NCBI GenBank assembly: GCA_013288465.1
Contig: JABDBT010000007.1
Coordinates: 1 to 35,779, forward strand
Source of the DNA: Bacteroidota bacterium
Lineage (GTDB): Bacteria; Bacteroidota; Bacteroidia; Sphingobacteriales; Sphingobacteriaceae
Reading direction: 5' to 3'
DNA: 35,779 bases
A model generated the notes under the pieces. It was not told the DNA's origin. It searched no databases and saw nothing but the letters and a program-made list of their open reading frames with translations. Below are positions 17,775-26,451 of the stretch, piece by piece. The position numbers and the translations under genes were made by a program. Every line of letters starts with the position of its first letter. Positions within the stretch are counted from its first letter, which is position 1.

Positions 17775-19067
17775 CTATTTGTCAAGTAACCATGCCTGAG
17801 GGTTAACGGCGGTAACACCTTTCCAAAGCTCAAAGTGTATTTCCGACTCCCCTGTTGACGCATCAGTAGCTGCCGAACCAATATTTTGTTTAGTACCAAC
17901 TTTTTGTCCTTTTGATACGTTGACAGACCGTAAATTGGAGTAAATTGTAAAATACTCCCCATGCCTTAAAATCAAAGTAAATGTGCCACTCATATCAGCA
18001 ACCCTGGTTACCTCGCCCTCAAATACTGCTCTTACTGCGGCGCCCGGGTTTGTTTTAATATCCAGGCCGGTGTTATCCATTTTAATACCTTCGGTAGTAT
18101 AGGCACCAAACCCATGGCTAACATTGCCGTTGACTACAGGCCATGGCAAACGGCCACGGTTCCCTAAAAAGTCGCTCGAAAGTTTAGCTGCTTCGGGCGT
18201 TGCGTTCAAAGCTTCACTGTTGGTACGCCTGGTAATTGTTTTTACTGCCGGCGCATCCCTGTTCCCCGCCCTGGCTTTCGCTGCATCATTTTTAGCCGCC
18301 AGCCTGTCCCTTTCTTCGGCCGCACGCCTCTCTTCTTCAATTTCCTTTTTTACCACAGCTATGATTTCCCTGTCCAAATTAGCCTTGCGGCGCTGTATAT
18401 CCAACTGTTGTTGCCTAAGCTGGCCGCCGTGTTTTGACAGGTCGGCAACTACTTGTAGCTGGCTGTTTTTCTGTTTCCCTAATGTCGCTTTCGCTTTTTC
18501 CTGGTCTAATAATAAAGTGTGCTTTTCTTCCTTATCCTTATCCAGTTTAACTATTTTAATGCCGAGGTCTTTTTGTGTGCCCTGTATATATCCCGCCTGG
18601 CGCTCGCGATAGGTGCCAAACTGCTGTAAATATTTTAAACGTTTATAGGCCTGGTTAAAGTCTTTTGAAGCGAAAATAAACATCAATTTATTATAGCCGC
18701 TTTGATTGCGATAAGCAAAAAGCACCATGCCCGCATAGTCTTTTTTTAACTGCTCTAACTGGCTTTGTAACCGATGGACCGTATTAGTGCTCTCAGATAT
18801 CTGGTTGTCTAAATTTCTCACCGCTGTGTTGATATTGTCAATTTTATCAACCAGGATATTGATCTGTTTCTTTAATAAACTTAATTGCTGTAAGGTGGCT
18901 CTTTTATTATTTAATGTTTCCTGGTACTCCCGGCTAACCTGTTCATATTGTTCGTTTAATTTATCTCGCTGGCGCTTAAGGTCGGCGCTGCTTTGTGCGC
19001 GCGCGTTAACCGCTATAAAAACACAAATAAAAAGCAATGCTGTTTTTAAAAATTTCATTTGTCCCAA
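17775..19067 (-). CDS. EnvC-like LytM (degenerate M23) protein, amidase activator
   Basis: This 430-residue exported protein has a signal peptide ending near NARA (residues 21-24), a long coiled coil at about 25-255, and a C-terminal LytM/M23 domain at about 305-428. Active M23 enzymes need five key residues. Here the first zinc His is Asn332 (NTGLD), the catalytic His of the HL motif is Asn378 (YSNL), and the first His of HxH is Glu409 (EIH). Only Asp336 and His411 remain. That is the pattern of EnvC/NlpD-type proteins, which do not cut peptidoglycan but switch on N-acetylmuramoyl-L-alanine amidases at division. It lies 5 bases after the DUF4292 gene. A start at the second Met (19058) is equally possible. 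Confidence 0.88.
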   Translation of the reverse strand: MGQMKFLKTALLFICVFIAVNARAQSSADLKRQRDKLNEQYEQVSREYQETLNNKRATLQQLSLLKKQINILVDKIDNINTAVRNLDNQISESTNTVHRLQSQLEQLKKDYAGMVLFAYRNQSGYNKLMFIFASKDFNQAYKRLKYLQQFGTYRERQAGYIQGTQKDLGIKIVKLDKDKEEKHTLLLDQEKAKATLGKQKNSQLQVVADLSKHGGQLRQQQLDIQRRKANLDREIIAVVKKEIEEERRAAEERDRLAAKNDAAKARAGNRDAPAVKTITRRTNSEALNATPEAAKLSSDFLGNRGRLPWPVVNGNVSHGFGAYTTEGIKMDNTGLDIKTNPGAAVRAVFEGEVTRVADMSGTFTLILRHGEYFTIYSNLRSVNVSKGQKVGTKQNIGSAATDASTGESEIHFELWKGVTAVNPQAWLLDK

Positions 19068-19072
19068 AAGTA

Positions 19073-19870
19073 TTAATTTTGATCTGCCGGTTTATAACTT
19101 TCCGGAATATTAAATGGATATTGTAAAGGTTGATCTAAATCAACCCTAATATAATGCAAATTAGCTTGTATTTTTTTACTCTGGCTGGCAGATAAAATAT
19201 CTATCTGCGAAGGAACAAGCTGTGTGCCCTGGTTGATAAAAACACTATTAGCTACCTGTAACGACTGCTCTTCATTTGCGTTGTTTAAATTTAGCTGCGC
19301 AACTTTCATATCGGGGTTTAACATTAATGTATATACCAGATCCTGTAGATTACCTGTTAAATTAATTCGCCCGCTATCCTCTTGCAAATTAGTCTTATCA
19401 TCGGTCAATATCTCGGGAATGGCATTGCCCACTAAAATTGCTTCCAACATTTTATAATTTATTTGCTTGTTGGCATAGCTGTATATATAGCTAAACGGCT
19501 TTTTGATGTAAACACCCTGCAACTTATTAATTATCTGTATGCTATCGGGCGTGATAACAGCGCGGGCAACCTCAATACCCAAAAGCGCTGTAATAGAAAC
19601 CCATATTTTTTTATCGTGATTTATACGCATATTGAGGGTTACATCGTTACTGCTGCCATCAATATTCAGTTTGGTAGCGGCCTTTGCCGAAAATGTATTA
19701 AAAACAAGTTGGTGCGATTTGATAGCCACCAACCTGCTATCGGGTTTTATTACTACTACCGGTGAGTTAACAGGAGCCTTATTAACCACCAGTTGCTTAT
19801 GTGCTGCACAACCCGTTATAGCTATTAGACAGCCGGCGATTAGCAATTTATTCGATATATTTTTTCTCAT
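19073..19870 (-). CDS. DUF4292 family lipoprotein
   Basis: This 265-residue protein has a lipoprotein signal (KLLIAGCLIAITGC, lipid-attachment Cys21). The body has LolA/LolB-like beta-rich character (LNIDGSSNDVTLNMRINHDK, then WVSITALLGIEVARAVITPD), as in the DUF4292 family of Bacteroidota. Its function is not established; the fold and lipid anchor suggest an outer-membrane or periplasmic lipid or lipoprotein handling role. It overlaps the upstream TPR gene by 23 bases and precedes the EnvC-like gene by 5, so the three are translated from one message. I recall the TPR-DUF4292-LytM order as recurrent in Bacteroidota; a genome-neighbourhood search would test this. Confidence 0.85.
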   Translation of the reverse strand: MRKNISNKLLIAGCLIAITGCAAHKQLVVNKAPVNSPVVVIKPDSRLVAIKSHQLVFNTFSAKAATKLNIDGSSNDVTLNMRINHDKKIWVSITALLGIEVARAVITPDSIQIINKLQGVYIKKPFSYIYSYANKQINYKMLEAILVGNAIPEILTDDKTNLQEDSGRINLTGNLQDLVYTLMLNPDMKVAQLNLNNANEEQSLQVANSVFINQGTQLVPSQIDILSASQSKKIQANLHYIRVDLDQPLQYPFNIPESYKPADQN

Positions 19871-21644
19871 TAATTTTACGATCTAATAAAGGCGATTTTC
19901 CTCCGTACTCCTTAGCTTTTTTCCAGCTGTTTACTGCACCGTCAACATCACCCAGGTAAAATACAATATCCCCGTAATGCTCGGTTTGTACGGCGCTTTT
20001 ATCTTTGTCATTTGCCAATGCTTTTTGAATCCACGTTTTAGCTTCGGCATACTTTTTTTGCTTAAACAGTATCCAGGCGTAGGTATCTTCAAACGATGCC
20101 GTATTGGGTTGCAGTTCATTGGCATGTTTGGCCATTTGCGCCGCTTTATCTAACTGGTCGCCCCGTACTGATAAATAATAAGCGTAATTATTTAGAGTAT
20201 AAACATTATCGGGGTTATAGGTTAACGATTTGTCATAAGCATCATCAGAACCTTTAACATCTTTCAGTTCATGGTAATTATCGCCTAATGCCGAAAAAAC
20301 GAGCGAAAGCAACTGCTTATCCTGGAATTCCAATGCCGCGGCATTTTTTAAATAGCTTAGTGCTTTGTTATAATCCTTTTTTTGCACCCAGGCAATCCCC
20401 ACTAAATAATTCATCCAAGCCTGATTAGGGAAAAACGACAGGGCATTTTCGCCATCTTTAATAACCCCGTCAATATCATTGGTAGTTAGCTCAAGGCGTA
20501 CAAGTTGCTCACGCACATCATATATTTGGTCATTGAGTGCGATAGATTTCTGATAGGCCGCTTTTGCTTCGGTTAATTTATCATTCTGCTCCAGCATATC
20601 ACCATATAATGCATTGGCTTTGGCATCATTTGGTGATGTGGTAACCATAACCTTACTTAACTCCAGCGCGCTGGCCCTGGCATTTGGTTCGGGAAACTGG
20701 GGCACATACCCCATAATTATCCGCACCTTTTGATCAACGTCCACATCGGGTAAGGCAAATGCCAGCATTAGCTCATTAAAACAAGCTTGTTTGTCTTTTT
20801 TGTCGCGATAAATATCGGCAAGCGCCAAATGCAGCAAACCATTATTGGGGGCTATTTTTTTAGCCCGCTCCAAAACTTTAAGCGCTTTATCATTTAATCC
20901 GTTCGAATTATAAATCTCGGCCAGCATTAAATAATACCTCACCTGGTTTGGGTCTGAGTTTATTCTTTCTTCTAACCCTTCAGCAGCCAGGTCAATTTTA
21001 CCTTGTTTAAGATAAATTTTTTGGCGATCAATCACCAGTTCATCGGTGGGGCCTGTTAGTTTTTCTAACTGGTCATAAACTTTTAACGCCTCATCGTACT
21101 TCTTTTGAAAAAAATAAGCATTGGCACTATCAAAATAATACTCGGGCTTATCGGGGTTTATTTTTATAAGTTGTTGAAATACATTTTCAATTTTTGCCAG
21201 GTCATTGGTTTTCTCGTAACTATCGGCCAGTGCTACCCAATACCATTCGTTATTGGGTTTAATAGCTACCGCTTTTTCAAGTAACGCCTGCGCATCGGCA
21301 TAGTTTTTTTGAGCTTTATCCAGATCGGCCAGTTCATACATCGAAGCATCATTAGCCGGATCGAGCTGTAATATGTGATTAAACGAGCCCGATGCCTTAC
21401 TATCCTCGCTTACCTTTTCGGCAATGGCCGAAAAAAACAATTGCTGTATCATCGCACTGTCAACCACCGCACCGGGTTTACCGGCATCTTTGTTATCAGC
21501 TTTGCCCGGCGTTTTGTTTTGCGCTAAACTTACACCGGGCCATAGCAATATAAAAAGCAGCGCTACAACAATGGGGCATAGCCAATTGCATTTAAACGCT
21601 TTTTTTTCTTTTTTCAATTGTATGTTCATAGGTTTGTTACCCAA
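19848..21644 (-). CDS. Exported tetratricopeptide repeat protein
   Basis: This 598-residue protein has a signal or anchor segment (WLCPIVVALLFILLWPGVSLAQ, about 21-42) and an array of TPR units covering roughly 70-590. Examples are ASMYELADLDKAQKNYADAQ, WYWVALADSYEKTNDLAKIE and RYYLMLAEIYNSNGLNDKAL. TPR solenoids are protein-interaction scaffolds; no enzyme motif is seen. The position between dut (3-base gap) and the DUF4292 lipoprotein (23-base overlap) places it in the envelope operon. Two starts fit: the ATG at 21644 and the Met at 21629, which gives a shorter N-terminus with the same signal segment. Confidence 0.9.
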   Translation of the reverse strand: MGNKPMNIQLKKEKKAFKCNWLCPIVVALLFILLWPGVSLAQNKTPGKADNKDAGKPGAVVDSAMIQQLFFSAIAEKVSEDSKASGSFNHILQLDPANDASMYELADLDKAQKNYADAQALLEKAVAIKPNNEWYWVALADSYEKTNDLAKIENVFQQLIKINPDKPEYYFDSANAYFFQKKYDEALKVYDQLEKLTGPTDELVIDRQKIYLKQGKIDLAAEGLEERINSDPNQVRYYLMLAEIYNSNGLNDKALKVLERAKKIAPNNGLLHLALADIYRDKKDKQACFNELMLAFALPDVDVDQKVRIIMGYVPQFPEPNARASALELSKVMVTTSPNDAKANALYGDMLEQNDKLTEAKAAYQKSIALNDQIYDVREQLVRLELTTNDIDGVIKDGENALSFFPNQAWMNYLVGIAWVQKKDYNKALSYLKNAAALEFQDKQLLSLVFSALGDNYHELKDVKGSDDAYDKSLTYNPDNVYTLNNYAYYLSVRGDQLDKAAQMAKHANELQPNTASFEDTYAWILFKQKKYAEAKTWIQKALANDKDKSAVQTEHYGDIVFYLGDVDGAVNSWKKAKEYGGKSPLLDRKINEKKYIE

Positions 21645-21647
21645 TTA

Positions 21648-22079
21648 TTAGATGCCTGTATGGCCATAACCACCTGCGCCCCTTAAAGTTTCGTTTAAAA
21701 CTTCTACCTGCTGCCAGTTTACTTTTTCATGTTTGGCAACTATCATCTGCGCTATCCTGTCGCCTGTATTAATTTCAAATGCCTGGTCTGAAAAATTAAT
21801 GAGCAGCACTTTTATTTCACCGCGGTAATCAGCATCAATTGTTCCCGGCGAATTAACAATACCAATGCCATGTTTAAAAGCCAGGCCGCTTCGGGGGCGT
21901 ATTTGCGCCTCAAAACCTTCGGGCAGTTCCATATACAAACCTGTGGGGACGAGTTTCCGCTCCATAGGTTGAAGTGTAACTGTACTTTCCAGGTCGGCAC
22001 GCAGATCCATACCAGCGGCGTTAATGGTTTCATAAGCCGGGAGGTTATTTTTTGACCTGTTAATTACGCGGATGATCAT
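21648..22079 (-). CDS. dut: dUTP diphosphatase (dUTPase)
   Basis: This 143-residue trimeric-type dUTPase has all five motifs: AGMDLRAD (22-29), RPRSGLA (61-67), [11 protein letters not shown] (79-89, with the general base Asp82 and the uracil-pocket Tyr85), GDRIAQMIV (106-114) and the glycine-rich C-terminal [10 protein letters not shown] (133-142). The last usually reads GGFGSTG; Tyr replaces the stacking Phe, a tolerated change. It hydrolyses dUTP to dUMP and pyrophosphate, keeping uracil out of DNA and supplying dTMP synthesis. Its ATG overlaps the flippase stop by 4 bases, so the two are translationally coupled. Confidence 0.97.
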   Translation of the reverse strand: MIIRVINRSKNNLPAYETINAAGMDLRADLESTVTLQPMERKLVPTGLYMELPEGFEAQIRPRSGLAFKHGIGIVNSPGTIDADYRGEIKVLLINFSDQAFEINTGDRIAQMIVAKHEKVNWQQVEVLNETLRGAGGYGHTGI

Positions 22080-23563
22080 TGTTTAATAAATATAGCTTTT
22101 AAATTTTTCCACTCAAAATATAACGCTGCCGCAGCAAATGCTATCAGCAAACCATCCCCCACAAATATATTTCGTTTAAATACGTAGAACGATAAATAAA
22201 CGAGTAAAATAGACGAAATAATATAGGCAAGGTTCTTTTTAAGATTATACGGGATGGGATAGTTTTTTTGCCCCCATATATAGGATAGCACCATCATAAT
22301 AGTGTAAGCAGCTAACGAAGCCCATGCCGAAGCCATATAACTATACTCGGGGATGAAGGCCACATTCAATATAATAGTTGCAATGGCCCCAGCCCCTGAT
22401 ATATATAAACCATATTTGGTTTGGTCGGATAGTTTATACCATACTGATAGGTTCATATAAACACCCAGCGCAACATAGCCAAACAATAAGGGAGGTACAA
22501 CATTAAGCCCAACCCAATAGGTGTTATTTACATAATATTTTAATATTTCGATATTAGCTACTACGCCTAAAAACATTACGCACATGGTTATCACAAAATA
22601 ATCCATAATACGAGCGTAGGTATAGCCCGAGTTTTTGTTTTTAGCATGACTGAAGAAAAAGGGCTCGGCCCCCAGGCGAAAAGCCTGGTTAAATAAACTT
22701 GCGAATATAGATAGCCGGGCACATCCCGAATAGATACCTACCTGCTGTTCGCTTATGTCGGAAGGCAACAGTTTACCGAGTAAAATTTTATCAAGGTTTT
22801 CATTTACAAGGTATGACAAATTGGCTATTAAAATTGGGCCGCTATAAATCAGCATCAACCTGAACATCGCCTTATCAAATTTTAATTGAAGATCCAATAG
22901 TTCCGGCAATAACATGATGAGCGTACTGAAGCTGGCCACCAGGTTCGATAAAAACACATAAGCTACCCAACCATGTACATACCAGGTAGAAAGCCACTGC
23001 GAGCCATAAAATTGATGCCGCATCCAAAATGGAATAGCAATAATGAATATTACATTTAAGGTTACGGTAATAACAATATTGGTCAGCTTAACAATACCGT
23101 ATCTAACAGGGCGACTATCTGCACGTAGTTTAGCAAACGGAATAACACACCATGCATCCAACACCAGTATAGCTATAAAGTATTTAATAAAAAGCTCAAA
23201 TTCGCTTTGCGGGATATCTTTCCCAATTTTAATTAAACCTGCCAGCGAATGGGTAAATGGAACTGTAAGCAACAAAAAGCAAACGGTCACTATAACTATC
23301 ACCCAAAAACCATTATTGTAAACTTGCTTTTTTTTATCGGGGAATTTATTTAAAAATCTAAAGAAGGTTGTTTCCATACCAAATGCCAGTAACGCCTGGA
23401 ATATAGAGGCGTAAGCAAACATGGTACTGAAAATACTATAAACTTTGGGGAGATATGCCCGGGTATAAAGCGGAGTTAGCAGCGAGCTTAATAAGCGTTG
23501 TATTATGGTACTTAAACCATATAAAGCTGTTTGCCCGGCAAATTTTTTAGCTGTTGATGACAA
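22076..23563 (-). CDS. Polysaccharide (lipid-linked oligosaccharide) flippase, Wzx/MATE-like
   Basis: This 495-residue, very hydrophobic protein has about 12-14 predicted membrane spans. It opens with the family-typical [20 protein letters not shown] followed by [17 protein letters not shown], the N-terminal signature of the MOP/PST polysaccharide exporter group (Wzx, RfbX, MurJ relatives). Such proteins move undecaprenyl-linked sugars across the inner membrane. The substrate cannot be told from the sequence. There are no glycosyltransferase genes next to it; it is instead embedded between acyP and dut in a housekeeping and envelope operon, so an LPS, capsule or peptidoglycan-related role is open. 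It overlaps dut by 4 bases. Confidence 0.88.
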   Translation of the reverse strand: MSSTAKKFAGQTALYGLSTIIQRLLSSLLTPLYTRAYLPKVYSIFSTMFAYASIFQALLAFGMETTFFRFLNKFPDKKKQVYNNGFWVIVIVTVCFLLLTVPFTHSLAGLIKIGKDIPQSEFELFIKYFIAILVLDAWCVIPFAKLRADSRPVRYGIVKLTNIVITVTLNVIFIIAIPFWMRHQFYGSQWLSTWYVHGWVAYVFLSNLVASFSTLIMLLPELLDLQLKFDKAMFRLMLIYSGPILIANLSYLVNENLDKILLGKLLPSDISEQQVGIYSGCARLSIFASLFNQAFRLGAEPFFFSHAKNKNSGYTYARIMDYFVITMCVMFLGVVANIEILKYYVNNTYWVGLNVVPPLLFGYVALGVYMNLSVWYKLSDQTKYGLYISGAGAIATIILNVAFIPEYSYMASAWASLAAYTIMMVLSYIWGQKNYPIPYNLKKNLAYIISSILLVYLSFYVFKRNIFVGDGLLIAFAAAALYFEWKNLKAIFIKQ

Positions 23564-23592
23564 TAGTTATACGTAATTAAGTACTGGTTTGA

Positions 23593-23880
23593 TTATTTAA
23601 ATAAACCTCTTTTGATAACCTCAAAATTACGATAGTTTTTTAATTCGCCCTCATTGGTTTCAACAGATGTTACTGATGCATCCTGCGGGCCTTCGTTGCA
23701 CCAGTCTAAAAACATTTCTAAAGTAGTGTTATCAGCCTCGGCTTCAATAAATACATTGCCATCGGGCATGTTTTTTATCAGGCCACGCACCCCTAACTGG
23801 TCGGCAACTGCTTTGGTAGATGCTCTGTAAAATACGCCTTGTACCTGGCCTGCTACTATAATATCAAGATGCTTAATCAT
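23593..23880 (-). CDS. acyP: Acylphosphatase
   Basis: This 95-residue protein has the usual acylphosphatase length. It has the signature GQVQGVFYRAST with the catalytic Arg19, and GLIKNMPDGNVFIEAEAD with the catalytic Asn37; both key residues match the spacing of characterised family members. It hydrolyses carboxyl-phosphate bonds such as those in acetyl phosphate or 1,3-bisphosphoglycerate. The start ATG at 23880 gives the normal N-terminus. It lies 29 bases upstream of the flippase gene on the same strand and 77 bases downstream of the amidohydrolase gene. Confidence 0.95.
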   Translation of the reverse strand: MIKHLDIIVAGQVQGVFYRASTKAVADQLGVRGLIKNMPDGNVFIEAEADNTTLEMFLDWCNEGPQDASVTSVETNEGELKNYRNFEVIKRGLFK

Positions 23881-23920
23881 GGTTGACGAGTGAAGTTGAT
23901 ATGCTGTTATTTAAAATACA

Positions 23921-23957
23921 AATTAACCTAATCCAACTTAATCAACCTAATCAACTT
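23921..23957. repeat. Degenerate AATCAAC(C/T)T short repeats
   Basis: Four imperfect 9-10-base units in a row: AATTAACCT, AATCCAACTT, AATCAACCT, AATCAACTT. They lie between the amidohydrolase stop and acyP. The unit is close to the reverse complement of the 8-base unit (AGTTGATT) that is repeated about ten times at 30844-30925. Confidence 0.6.
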
Positions 23958-25130
23958 TTACAACAACCGCCTCACCTTAGTATCGGGAGTGATTTTCAGA
24001 TTATCAAGGCCTGTGATAAGATTTAAACCGGGGGTTTTACCTTTTTCTATCGTTCCTTTTTCTTTATCAATACCCAAATAACTGGCGCCGTTTATGGTAG
24101 CCCATTCCATTAATTTAGCGGTGCTTAACGATGGGAATTTTTGCTGCAAGGTGCGCATTTCGCTTAAAATACACAGCTTGCTGTTGGAGGCAAGGCTATC
24201 GGTACCCAGTGTAATGTTAAATCCCTGGCCTAAAAAAAGATCGATCTTTGGCAGCCTGTTTTCGATATATAAATTTGCGTTGGGACAAAAACACCAGTGT
24301 ATCTTGCGGTCAAACCGTTTTATAAAATAAATATCCTTCAAATTGGTGCAGGTATTATGTACCATTAAAATATCCTGCTTGTTGGTAAGCAACGGCACAA
24401 CCGACTGTAGCGAGTTACGGGCCTGCGGCTTAAAATAACTGATATCTAACCCAAAGTGTTCGTACAGACTATTAAAATCGCCTAATTTATATCGGTAAAA
24501 TTTGTTTTCATCCTCGCATTCCTGGTTATGCATACTGATGAGGTTGTTACCGGTTTCACAGTATTTTTTGAGCAGTTTAAAAAGGTCTTTTGATACCGAA
24601 TAAGGTGCATGAGGCGTAACCGAGCATGATTGCGGCTTAAATTCTTTTAGCAGATCAAGGGCCTTATTAAATACATCATCGGCCCGCTCGGGCAAAAAAC
24701 TAAATGTTTCAATAAAACTATGGTAGTATAATTTGCTGTTAGCTTTTATGGATATTGATGCGTTGGTATTAGCAATGTCGCCAACAGCCACAATACCATT
24801 TTCATACATTTCGGCATCGGCACGGCTAGCGGCTTCGCCAATTTCCTCCGCAGTTGCTCCCCTCAATTGTTGTATGCTTTTAATAAATGCTACCAGGCCG
24901 TCGCATGTGGGTATCTTGTCTTTAAGATGTGATAGTTCAATATGGCAGTGGGTATTGACAAAGCCGGGGCAAATAATTCCGCTCAATTGTTCAACGGATG
25001 CCGGGTCGGCCCGCTTTGGGATTTCATCAGAAACGGAAATGATCTTACCCGAATCATCAACGGTAACAACTCCATTTTTAATAGGATCGGCACAAACAGG
25101 AAAAACGTAATCGGCTCTAAAAATTTTCAT
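23958..25130 (-). CDS. Amidohydrolase family protein (deaminase-like)
   Basis: This 390-residue metal-dependent hydrolase belongs to the ATZ/TRZ-like deaminase branch of the amidohydrolase superfamily. Metal and catalytic residues appear in order: His61 and His63 in NTHCHIELSH, His174 in VTPHAPYSVS, His201 and Glu204 in SMHNQE, His258 in MVHNT, and Asp311 in LGTDSLASNSKL. The C-terminal ending KGTIEKGKTPGLNLI is the small beta-sandwich typical of the group. Family members deaminate purine or pterin-like compounds. Aminodeoxyfutalosine deaminase of the alternative menaquinone pathway is one possibility, but nothing in the neighbourhood confirms it. It is divergent from rlmN across 141 bases and may head the long minus-strand operon. 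Confidence 0.83.
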   Translation of the reverse strand: MKIFRADYVFPVCADPIKNGVVTVDDSGKIISVSDEIPKRADPASVEQLSGIICPGFVNTHCHIELSHLKDKIPTCDGLVAFIKSIQQLRGATAEEIGEAASRADAEMYENGIVAVGDIANTNASISIKANSKLYYHSFIETFSFLPERADDVFNKALDLLKEFKPQSCSVTPHAPYSVSKDLFKLLKKYCETGNNLISMHNQECEDENKFYRYKLGDFNSLYEHFGLDISYFKPQARNSLQSVVPLLTNKQDILMVHNTCTNLKDIYFIKRFDRKIHWCFCPNANLYIENRLPKIDLFLGQGFNITLGTDSLASNSKLCILSEMRTLQQKFPSLSTAKLMEWATINGASYLGIDKEKGTIEKGKTPGLNLITGLDNLKITPDTKVRRLL

Positions 25131-25259
25131 TCGGGTAATATTAGCATTTGCTCAACCGTTTTTACACTATTCACCGTTAATCAATACAATTACTTTGACG
25201 GTATTGTTTGTTATATGTAAAGAGAACAGATAATAAAAAGATAGATTTTTAAATTTCAG

Positions 25260-25267
25260 TACCTTTG
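25260..25267 (+). promoter_or_regulatory. -7 box directly upstream of rlmN
   Basis: TACCTTTG is an exact match to the Bacteroidota -7 consensus TAnnTTTG. It ends only 4 bases before the GTG start, so transcription would begin at or next to the start codon (leaderless or near-leaderless mRNA). No clear -33 TTTG is present. Confidence 0.55.
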
Positions 25268-25271
25268 CCGC

Positions 25272-26324
25272 GTGAACGCCGCTATAACAAAAATTGACAT
25301 CCGTAGCTTAAGTTTAGAAAACCTGCAAAAGCACTTTATCCAAATGGACGAAAAGAGCTTCAGGGCTAAACAGGTTTACGAATGGTTGTGGAAAAAATCA
25401 TGCTTTTCTTTTAACGAGATGAGCAATATTTCAAAAGAACTGCGCACTAAACTGGATGAAACTTTTGTTATTAATAACGTTAAGATCTACAACTCACAGG
25501 TTAGTGCTGATAAAACTATAAAAAATTCTTTTATTTTACACGATACCCACCTAATTGAGGGTGTTTTAATTCCAACCCCCGGCCGGATGACGGCCTGCGT
25601 ATCATCACAAGTGGGTTGCAGCCTAACCTGCAAGTTTTGCGCTACCGGCTATATGGAGCGCAAACGCAACCTCAACCCTGATGAAATATATGACCAGGTG
25701 GTGCTGATAGACCAGCAAGCTAAAGAAAATTATGGCGTGCCGTTAAGCAATATTGTTTATATGGGTATGGGTGAGCCGTTGCTGAATTATAAAAACGTGC
25801 TGGAATCGGTTGAGAAAATAACTTCGGAAGAAGGCCTTAACATGGCTGCCAAACGAATTACCGTTTCGACCGCCGGTATTGCCAAAATGATCAAAAAACT
25901 GGGCGACGACCAGGTAAAGTTTAACCTGGCCCTATCATTACATGCCGCTAACGACGAGAAACGCAATACCATAATGCCCATCAATGAGCAAAACTCATTA
26001 AAAGCATTAGCCGAGGCTTTAAAATACTACTACGCTAAAACCAAGAACCCGGTAACTTACGAGTATATTATTTTTGACGGTTTTAATGATAATCTATCAG
26101 ATGCTGCCGAACTGGCCCAATTTTGCAAACACCTGCCCTGCAAAGTAAATATTATTGAATATAACCCCATATCATTTGCCAGCTTCATTAATGCGGGTGA
26201 AGATAAAGTAGATGCGTTTGCCGACTACCTGCGCAAACAAGGCGTTAACACCCACCTGCGCCGCAGCCGCGGAAAAGATATTGATGCCGCCTGTGGCCAA
26301 CTGGCTATAAAGGACGGGCAATAA
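25272..26324 (+). CDS. rlmN: Dual-specificity 23S rRNA/tRNA methyltransferase RlmN
   Basis: This 350-residue radical-SAM methyltransferase carries the 4Fe-4S motif C116-x3-C120-x2-C123 (CSLTCKFC) in VSSQVGCSLTCKFCATG, the GMGEPLLNYKNV SAM-binding motif, and the C-terminal methyl-carrying Cys341 in DIDAACGQL. It methylates C2 of A2503 in 23S rRNA and of A37 in some tRNAs. The absence of Cfr-specific context and the full RlmN N-terminal domain (LQKHFIQMDEKSFRAKQVYE) favour RlmN over Cfr. The start is a GTG at 25272; no upstream ATG lies in frame, and the -7 box 4 bases before it supports this choice. It is divergent from the amidohydrolase gene. Confidence 0.95.
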   Translation: MNAAITKIDIRSLSLENLQKHFIQMDEKSFRAKQVYEWLWKKSCFSFNEMSNISKELRTKLDETFVINNVKIYNSQVSADKTIKNSFILHDTHLIEGVLIPTPGRMTACVSSQVGCSLTCKFCATGYMERKRNLNPDEIYDQVVLIDQQAKENYGVPLSNIVYMGMGEPLLNYKNVLESVEKITSEEGLNMAAKRITVSTAGIAKMIKKLGDDQVKFNLALSLHAANDEKRNTIMPINEQNSLKALAEALKYYYAKTKNPVTYEYIIFDGFNDNLSDAAELAQFCKHLPCKVNIIEYNPISFASFINAGEDKVDAFADYLRKQGVNTHLRRSRGKDIDAACGQLAIKDGQ

Positions 26325-26451
26325 TTTCTTCCTGAAATTTCTTTTCAATTGATTTATATTTAGAGAGAATATTCTATTCTTCTCATAAAATATTTAAACC
26401 CATGCGAAGGAATTTAAAACAACGCACGTCTAATTAACAGAACAACCGGTA

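Noticed and set aside
18124..18612. A 162-codon plus-strand ORF opposite the EnvC-like gene, hydrophobic and Ser/Ala/Leu-rich.
   Set aside because: It mirrors the coiled-coil codons of the sense gene; antisense of Lys/Glu-rich coiled coils commonly gives such frames.
25191..25197. TACTTTG in the amidohydrolase-rlmN gap as a promoter box.
   Set aside because: It is one base short of TAnnTTTG, and an exact box lies closer to the rlmN start.
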